From: Tubiluchus corallicola
Taxonomy: Eukaryota > Priapulida > Priapulimorpha > Priapulimorphida > Tubiluchidae
DNA length: 62,000 nt
NCBI GenBank assembly: GCA_030141605.1
Contig: JAQGDQ010000062.1
Coordinates: forward strand, 385,001 to 447,000
Direction: 5' to 3'
Position numbers and translations under genes: made by a program. The notes beneath the pieces are model-generated. The model was not told the DNA's origin, made no database searches, and saw only the letters and a program-made list of their open reading frames with translations. Numbering within the stretch: the stretch's first letter is position 1; every line of letters begins with the position of its first letter. Of the stretch, positions 42,601-52,586 are shown piece by piece.

Positions 42601-45600
42601 GATTTTCCAAAAAAACTAGAGAAAAGAAATCTTTGAGTAAGCCAATTAAAAAAAGAAGAATATATATTGCAAGAGATGATAACCAATCTTGAAAAAAGTG
42701 GAGTATATTGGCACTCTTCTAAACACCAAAGATGATATTAAAAGTAGAAAGCAGCAAGCAGTGCTTGCTTTTCTTCAGCACAAGAATGTATTAACTAGCA
42801 AGAAATTGTCTTAACATAAGACTTCGATTATTTAATGCTTACGTTCCTAGCATATTTATGTACAACAGTGAAACATGGGATTTAACAACTAATAAAGAAA
42901 AGCAGATTGACACATTTCATAGAAATCTTCTAGGGAAAGCTTTAAAGATAAGATGGCCATACATACTCAAAAATGAAGATTTATACGCTAAAACAAAAGA
43001 AATTCATTGGAGTTCAAAAGTCAAGATCCGAAGATTAAGAAGGCTAGGACACTTTCTAAGATTACCAAATAAAGTACTTGGTACCAGTAAGAATTACCTT
43101 AAAGGAAGCAAAAAACCACCTGACAAACCAAAAACACCTTGGATAACTAAGATAAATACAGATGTTCTACAACTTCAACCAAATCTATCTTTAGGAGTAG
43201 AAGAACTTATGCAGATAGCAGTGGGTGGAATACTTTTATAAATGTTGATACCTCAATGCCTATAACAAGTGGAATGAGATTTTGAAGAAGAAAAGAAGAA
43301 AGAAATTTAATTATTCGAGTCTAAATGTAGAGGAATGTACAATCAAAAGCACCTAAAGTCGTGCCAATTCCTGGTATACTTTTTTACTATGGTAAAGGTT
43401 TACTAGCAAACGAAAGACAAAGCAAATAACAAAAAGGCAAATAAAAATTACAAAACAAGTTCAAATGAGACGAAGGAAAATATTAAACAAACAACTAATA
43501 TTTAGGCTCTCACACTTACATGGTCAATGTCTCAATTGTCTCATGGTCAAGACAAGTTATATGAAAATAGCCCGAGTTCCTCACAACTATTAAAATGTCT
43601 TCAGTTATAAATTACGAATAACAGTTGTCCTGATAAAACTAAAAATTACCAAAAAATATGCTTACTGTGTAGCAACAGAGCTTCTGAAATGCTGTTCCTA
43701 ATTTTTTATAATACCCCTCCTCTGTAGCCACCCCATATGCACAATTTGTATTATAACATCGTACCATGTAATGCAATTGCGGTGTGGTGAGCACACCTGA
43801 AATAATAATAATTATTCATTCAATATTTACTGTGACAATAAATAGCATGCATTATTTAATAAGTATACAATGATCAAGCACAGATAAATGCAATAAGTTT
43901 GCATAAGTGTAAAAATAATAACTAATGGTAAATGTTATCAATACTGTAAAAAGAGAATCAAAGCATTTAAAAGAAAATTATAGTTAAAAATATTGCGTTA
44001 GGGCTTGGGTACCAAAAAAATAACTACCAGGACTTTGCAACTATGTTTTGCATCCCAAATGTATTGTGCAAAACTAAGCCACTGTCTTTCTATTGCCTGC
44101 ACACTTTTCATGCAATTTTTGGTTGACATGTGAGCTTGAACAGCAAAAAAGGTCTTCTAATGTCTTTTCCTTGCTTGCTATAATTACTTACTATAGTACT
44201 AGTAATATAGTTACATTCTGTATTGAAATTTTTTAACGCCAAGTCTAGCTGTGAAAGGATAAGCAACTTCACATTTGAGAAGTTTTATAAGCTATAAGCT
44301 GATGACTTTCTACACATTGTAATTAAGCAGGCGCAAAATGTTTCTGCGTGATGTAAAAACAGGATTTCTTATCTTATAGTATTATAAGGGAAATTTAAAT
44401 AAGCACTAAACTACTTATGTTTCACCTCAGAGGAGAGAGAGGTTGAGTGGAAGAAGAGAGTGTGAAAGAGAGGAAGACAGACAGAGTGAGAGGATGAAAT
44501 GGACAGGGCGAAAAGGAGAGAGGGTAAGAGAGAGAGAGCATGCGAGAGAGAAAAAGAAGGGTAGTTGCATTACGCCAGTTACTAATTAACGCAGTTAGAT
44601 TGTAAACTGTAATGTCTTGTTTGCACACGAAATTTAACAAATACAACATTAAATTGTTTTATGTTTAAATTCAAGCACAAACACAAGTTGTCGCATGGGC
44701 TTTCCCAACTATGTCGGTTAACAAAATCGGACAGAAAATTGGATCGTGTAAACCGGGCTTTTAATAAACTACGACCAATTTTAAACTTTTTTCCGAACCA
44801 GTCACTTAGTCAACAAAATAAGCCTGATAACTTACAATCATACCATTTAAGGCCATTCAAAGTTTGCTTTTTACGCAAATTTCACATTGTATAGTGACAT
44901 TTTGGTACCTATGACCTCCACCATGATGCAGGATACATATATCTTAGTAATCTCTTACACAGGAGCCTTGTTCATCCATTTTTGAATGAGTAAATTTGAC
45001 CACTTTGAACTATTGTCACTGATTTTTTTTCCAAAATCACCACTGCTGTCATAGTGGCATATTATATCAAATCAGGATACAATTAATCTTGCAGTTCAAA
45101 CATTACTTTAAAGCAGAAGTTAATGTACATTATCTACTGTGCTTCATAGTAGTTATCTAATGAACTTTCATATGAACCAAAAGCAGATGAAAGAAGACAA
45201 CTGGAACGAGTTATAAAAAAATAATTCTAGGCATCAAAAGCCTTCCTGTGGCTATTATACCTGTACCTGTTAAGAGCACATATACCCCTTATACACTTTC
45301 TTCTATGAAAGTTTAATGCCAAAATTATTCCTATGTAATATGTATCTATAAACACCAGAACCAGAGCCTTCAGGTGCTATTTTAATAAATGCATGGATAT
45401 GTAAATAACTGCATAACCAATCGTGTGAGTGGGAAATTGTGAGAAAAGATGTATAAATTTTCTTACTGAGAAGTTGCATGGAAATCTACACATTTACAAA
45501 TGAAACCTAACGTTACATAAAGCTAAAATTGTCCTGAAATTTTGTATCACCTACATAATGTTTTATTGTGCACAGAGCTTGTATAAGCAGCAATGCTGTA

Positions 45601-48600
45601 TAAAACTTGAGAATCTGAACTAATGTCATGATCATTAGAAACAGCCATTTGACGGTAGGTGTTTTGAAACGAGTTTAGATAACATTGCGTAAAATTTTAG
45701 GAAAAAATCAGAGCATTTGTAGCGCTCACTTCCCTAGCTATGCAAAAGTACAAGTTACTGAATCATGTCAATAAAATTAAAAATACGTTTTAGGTGAGTC
45801 AGTGACATTTTAGCAGTTTAACAATTTTAACAATTTAAGTTACTAAGAATTTCCTGTTCTATTTCACAAGTCTTTCCAACAGGTAAGTATAAAGCTAAGT
45901 AAGATAAAACAGGTAAGCATAATGCTAAATAAGATAACTTGAGTAGAAATTGGGACATATTTTAAAATTGCCTTTTCTTCCGCTTTAAACATGATCACGT
46001 CTGTGTATTGCAAATGCCTATAATGCTACAGCTAAGTTACGGCAATAAGCCTGTTCTCTGGATTACAGCTACATAACTCTTGACTATATCTCTGAGTTGC
46101 TTTGTTTGATTTGCCGAGAATAAGCTACGAAGTAACAGAGAAACTTACCATAATCGGTGTAATCAGCTTCCATTATCTTTAATGCTGTCTGCAAGGCTTT
46201 GGCTAATGATGGACTGCTTGGTCTAATTTCAAAATTAAGGAATTACTTTAAAGTCCAATGCATGATTCGCAATCCTAAAAAGTCTACAGTATATTATACA
46301 ACATGTGTAGTAACACATAAACATGGTGTCAGATTTATTATTCTGATTATCAACACTAAAAGAAATACATGTGTGCTTGTATAGTAAAATCATCCATAAG
46401 TCGGCAATTAAGCTTTTCTAGTTGTTCACATATCCCGAATCTCCATTTCTTGAGGATTATTCTGATACTAGGCTATGTTATTACCAAGCTGAGATAATCC
46501 ATATTGCAGATGAAATTGCAGGCTATGCACTAAAAAGCATAATCCTGAGAAGATTACTGTTAATGTTTTTTGTGGCGTTTCTACAAAACACCTAGCAACC
46601 GTACAAATGTTGGTTACTACGGACTTTGCAAGAGCAAATTGAAGTTATGTCTCAATCCACTATATGACTCTTCCAGATGAAGAACTGGGCCTGGGAGCAG
46701 TAAGAACCCCAAGCAAAATGGCTGCTTCGAGTTTGAAAATACAATATCTTTACAATTGCAGTGATAGTTTCTAGTCAGAGAAGTGAGTACAGAGCTATAA
46801 AATTAAATTTCTAGTATTTTTTGAACATTTTCTTGATAATTTGATGCTAGAACATAAAAGTCCAATATATTTAGCATTTGTTTTTATAAAAAACAAAAAA
46901 CTGACATTTGACCAAGTTTTTGATGCATTATAACGTAGATTTAACGATGTCGCCTTATGGAGAGTTTTGGTTTGCAAGCACACACATATTGTACAGACAC
47001 AAAGTATTACAAAGAGCCTAATATGACAAAAATAACTAAAAGAAATCTGCGAAATTTAGTCAACATCCACACTATACATTTTAAAAAATCATGAAAGTAA
47101 ACTGTTTAGAAAGATTTGAAACTGCAGGTTACACCAAATTGTCTCATTTTTATTAAGAGTGACTTCAATCTGTACAACGCTGTCAGAAATCCCGCTACGA
47201 TTTTGCACGGCTATAAACAAACATAATTACACTACTATATGGCTACAGATGCTGAAATATTGTTGTAACCGTACACTTTGTTGTAGGAGATTCATATCTA
47301 CTATTGTAAGCAAATTTATCATCTGTTCATTTCTCACGTAAAGATGTCAGACACATTTTATAATAAATTTCTGTATTGATCTGGTTTGTTTCTATTATTC
47401 ACATAACTGTAACTTTAGTCCAGAGTTTTATGATACTTCCGACAAGAACTGATACAACTGAATATGATACTACAATATTCTAGGAAGATACTAGTTGCTC
47501 CACTTTATTTATCATTCAATTCGTAGTGGGAGATATAAATGGATTATGGAGTGGTATCTCGCGAAAATTCTAATTAGATAGGGTAGGCCCAACACATCAC
47601 CCTCTAATCCGGCCGGTAATACAGTATGATTCTTATCATATGAAGCCAGTCTTTGAACTTACCATAAGTGAGCGCTGATAACTATCCTGGTCTCAAAAAC
47701 AACTTTTTTGGCATATTCACCACTTTCTTAATGGTATGTAAATGCGTATATATATATATATATATATATATAGTAGTATACAAAATGATCTTTTTTTGAA
47801 TTTTCAAGTTCTATCATAAAACCATATATATATATATGGTTTTATGATAGAATTTGAAAATTCAAAAAAAGATCAATATATATATGGTTTTATGATAGAA
47901 CTTGAAAATTCAAAAAAAGATCATTTTGTATACTACTATAATAGATAATATGATACATATCTATGCTACAATTTTCTTCAAGCACATACTCGTATTGTTA
48001 ACAATTTACCTTGTGTCACAGGCACAAAATACGTTAGATTGGAATTCCACGTCAAGTAGTTCTTCATCTACAATTTTCTGCAATGTTTTTCCAACATCTG
48101 AGTCGCTGGAAAATCAGCATCAATTAAATTGGATTGAAAGTACTTAGTTAAATAAAATTGCAAAAAAATCTAAATTCACAAACAATTATATAGTGTACAA
48201 ACAGAAACATGCACTGCATAATTTAGTACCGACATTTATATTGCTCCAACAGCGATATGACTTGATTACTGCTTAAAAAATTATGTACAGCTGTTCATTG
48301 CTATAATCTTAATGTCAAGATTACTATAAACTTGACATTTAGAAAACTGTAAATAAAATACTATTATGTTATCTATAGCTGTTTTTATCAATTATACAAA
48401 AGCATCAAAAATTAACAAACCAAGTAATTACTACAAGGTTTCAAAATTTCAACAAATTAATTATTAACTATAATCTATAAAACCATATAAAAATAAGAAG
48501 TCAAATAGCAAAAATACAAATGAATTGTCGTACAATTAATCATGAGCTTATCTAAACTGCACAGCTATGAGAGAAATTTTGGTATTTCCATGTATTGGTG

Positions 48601-51600
48601 TAATAACAAATGGTAATCGAATATGTCAGATTTGCTGTGTTTGCCGTTGCCAAGCTTATTCTTTTCTTTCTTTACAAAGTTATTGCTTTTCGTTAAACAC
48701 ACATTCATTTAATCTACGGGCATTTTACATCAACCTCACAGTTAGTGCCTTAACAACATCCTTCACTATTTGGTTATGGCACTACCACACAGGAAGATTG
48801 CTGTGCTCTTGATCAGGTGCTAAATCCTCTTCAAAAACAATAGGAATTGAACAGCAATCTATGGCACATTTATACAAAATGAAGGTCACAAGGAAAGCAC
48901 AACTTATCATTACTGACGAATGTCATCCTGGTAATAAATTTTTTTGAAATGTTCCCCTCTGACTGTAGATACCTTTCATTAATGCTAAAGCCACAAGGAT
49001 TACAAATTCTTCCTATCCTGTTGCAGTTCACACTATCAACAGTAAATTTTAGTAAACTTGCAACATTCTCTTTTACATTGTATATTAGCACTTATGTAAT
49101 GACTGACTAAATTCATTTGTGTTCATTTTCTTTTGTAGTAGCCTACGTAAAACCACAGAAATTTCATTATATTATAATGGAATTACACTAAATTGCTTAC
49201 TTACTTATTTGCCTACTTACCTGGCATTAATGAGATTGGTTGCATGAGTTTCCCACTTCACCTGCATCATCTCTCCCATGGAACCGATAACTTTTACTCC
49301 ATTGTCTGTCTCTGGGTTATGAGAGGCTGTGATCATAACACCAACAGTAGCTTAAAAATTAAAAAAAACATTTTGTATAATACTATAATTACGGCTCTTT
49401 CACATTCCAACATGAGTCACTTAATACTAATACTAATAGAAATTCCTCTGTTTGTTTATACAGTCTGGCAAGAATCAGAAAACGGACAGTTGCTGAAAAT
49501 TATAAGAAATAAACGAAATAGTTCTTACAGCTTACCTAGAATGAACAACAATACTGTGCTAATAAGAAATAGGAAGAATCTTTTTTACAGCAGGCTGTCT
49601 CAATGGTGCAGAGCAAATATTTTTGGATGATGCGTACCTTTCTGATATTTAGAGTATAATGCAGAAAGTAGTCCCACACGAAACACAATCCAATCCAAAT
49701 TGATCGCCCTTAAAAATACAATTTATTATTCAGTTGAATATTTAACAATGTGAGTGTCCTTTATCGGACTTTTTTTTGAAAATGGGACTGGCAGTTAGCA
49801 AGCCTCTCTTAAAGGCTGGTGGGGAACTAGACAATAAGGGTGTAAACCACAGCAAAAAATCAAATAGATGTAACGTACAGTGGGATGGTGGTTAGATGTA
49901 ATGTAGAGTGGGATGGTGGTTAGATGTAATGTACAGTAGGATGGTGGTTAGATGCAATGTACAGTGGGATGGTGGTTAGATGTAATGTACAGTAGGATGG
50001 TGGTTAGATGTAACATACAGTGGGATGGTGGTTAGATGTAATGTACAGTGGGATGGTGGTTAGATGTAATGTACAGTGGGATGGTGGTTAGATGTAATGT
50101 ACAGTGGGATGGTGGTTAGATGTAATGTACAGTGGGATGGTGGTTAGATGTAATGTACAGTGGGATGGTGGTTAGATGTAACATAGAGTGGGATGGTGGT
50201 TAGATGTAATGTACAGTGGGATGGTGGTTAGATGTAACATACAGTGGGATGGTGGTTAGATGTAATGTACAGTGGGATGGTGGTTAGATGTAATGTACAG
50301 TGGGATGGTGGTTAGATGTAATGTACAGTGGGATGGTGGTTAGATGTAATGTACAGTGGGATGGTGGTTAGATGTAACATACAGTGGGATGGTGGTTAGA
50401 TGTAATGTACAGTGGGATGGTGGTTAGATGTAACATACAGTGGGATGGTGGTTAGATGTAATGTACAGTGGGATGGTGGTTAGATGTAATGTACAGTGGG
50501 ATGGTGGTTAGATGTAATGTACAGTGGGATGGTGGTTAGATGTAATGTACAGTGGGATGGTGGTTAGATGTAACATACAGTGGGATGGTGGTTAGATGTA
50601 ATGTACAGTGGGATGGTGGTTAGATGTAATGTACAGTGGGATGGTGGTTAGATGTAATGTAGAGTGGGATGGTGGTTAGATGTAATGTACAGTGGGTAGA
50701 CCACACTAAATATAATGCACATTTGATGTTTGTAAAAGTACTGGTGGTCAAAACGGTGGCCAAAATGTTAAGTTTTGCTCTGCAGGCACCAGCCGCACCA
50801 CGCTGTTAACAAAATTGTTTAACAAGCCAAAAAGATGCATGAAAGTACTATTATGCCTTTTTAATAAATATGTAGTAAGTATTAACAGCAGCAACATTGT
50901 TTAATGTTTTTCAGTTTTTTGTCTTCAAGTTTAATGCTTATACAGCATTTTCATACAACCTAGTCAGAATGAGCTGAAATGCATCTTACTTACTCAAAGA
51001 ATAGCACTTGACCTAAGATCAGTCTTTATTGCAATACAATTCTATTACAGCCAGGTTTATAATTACAATCAAAATTTAAGAGCTACATGCATAAGAAAAT
51101 TCTATTGTTACTTGAGGTACAAATTATAATCCCTTTTAAACATGATGTCAACTTAAAATAAATGATATACTACTTTTTTAGTTAAAAAACCAAGAGAATA
51201 TAATGAAAAACTGATCTCAACTCAGTCACGTAACCTGAAAATTAACCATATCAAAAAATTTTCACTACCTTCTTAATTTACTTCCAAGCTGGGAAGGTAT
51301 ATAAAAATTAGGTACAAACTAATAAATGGTTATTTCAGTAGTGAATGGAAATATTTTTCAAAATTACTGCTATTTGAATTGATGTAGTTCTTGTAATGTT
51401 AACACTGATGATAATGACAACGATTATGGATGGTAATGATGAAAAAATGTTTTTGCTTTAAGTAATTAAGTTCTGAGTTTTCAAGAATAAACCGTAGAAG
51501 GCAAACTTAGAAGCTCATGTGAACTTAAATAGGCATTATTTATAAAATGGATCATTTTTCATTAACCTTACAACGCTTAAAGCATGGAGATATAGATCGT

Positions 51601-52548
51601 CCAAAACCGGTGCCGATTGATAGATGGCTCCACCATCGGTTCTACCCCACACCACAATGGAGGAGCTTACAACACTCATCCAAACCCTTCAGCAGTTTGT
51701 AGGTGTGGTCTGGTATCACTATTTTCAAGTGCTACAACATTATTTTTGTGTACTATACTTTGACAGGTCTGTGCAATGGTTATCAGGCTAATTACATAAC
51801 TCCGCACGTATAAGCACTGCAGTTGCCATGGTCAAAGAATCACCACCAAAAGATTACTGCTCAAAGATTCATATGAAAAAACAAAAGACATCCAGTTAAA
51901 AGACAAAAATAAAAACTGCCAGACAGTGAAAACGATAAACTGAAAATTCATTTCAGACATCTTTCCTCACTGCTGAGATAATAATATTTTATGCAGAAGT
52001 TAAATTATAAAATTATACATTTGTTATTTATTATTTAATAAAAAAATTACTCTTTTTTAGGCCTATGCATTGAATTACTCAGACCTGGCCTATTATAACT
52101 AAGAAATACTCATTCAAAAATAATGGCATGATGTGTGGAGACCAAGACTTATCACTAATGGATATTTCCTCGCTAATTAGCATCAGATAAAAAGCAACAG
52201 TCTGCTGGAGCCAAGGTGTTACCACAACAAGAAGGAAATCGGTAGTACGCAACAAAAATAGTATGTTTATACAAGAACAGCATACGTGCAGCTACGTTGT
52301 TTCATAAACTGTCATTCATAGGCACTAATTACATAAGATCAAACAGGAGCAGTTACAAGTTCCCATACCTTTCTTGCAACTATTGGCAACAAACAATTAA
52401 AGCATTTTCTAAAAACAATGACTTGTAACAGTCCACTTTTTACAACTCCTAAAAGTGCACAGCTGCACGTTAATATGCAGTTATTCACATATGTCTAACA
52501 CTTGAAAAGCCAGCCACAATCAGACGACCATCGTCCGTCAAACATTTG

Positions 52549-52586
<38 letters not shown>

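Noticed and set aside
49864-50696. Possible CRISPR array
   Set aside because: The 28-bp units are directly adjacent with no unique spacers, and the genome is eukaryotic.
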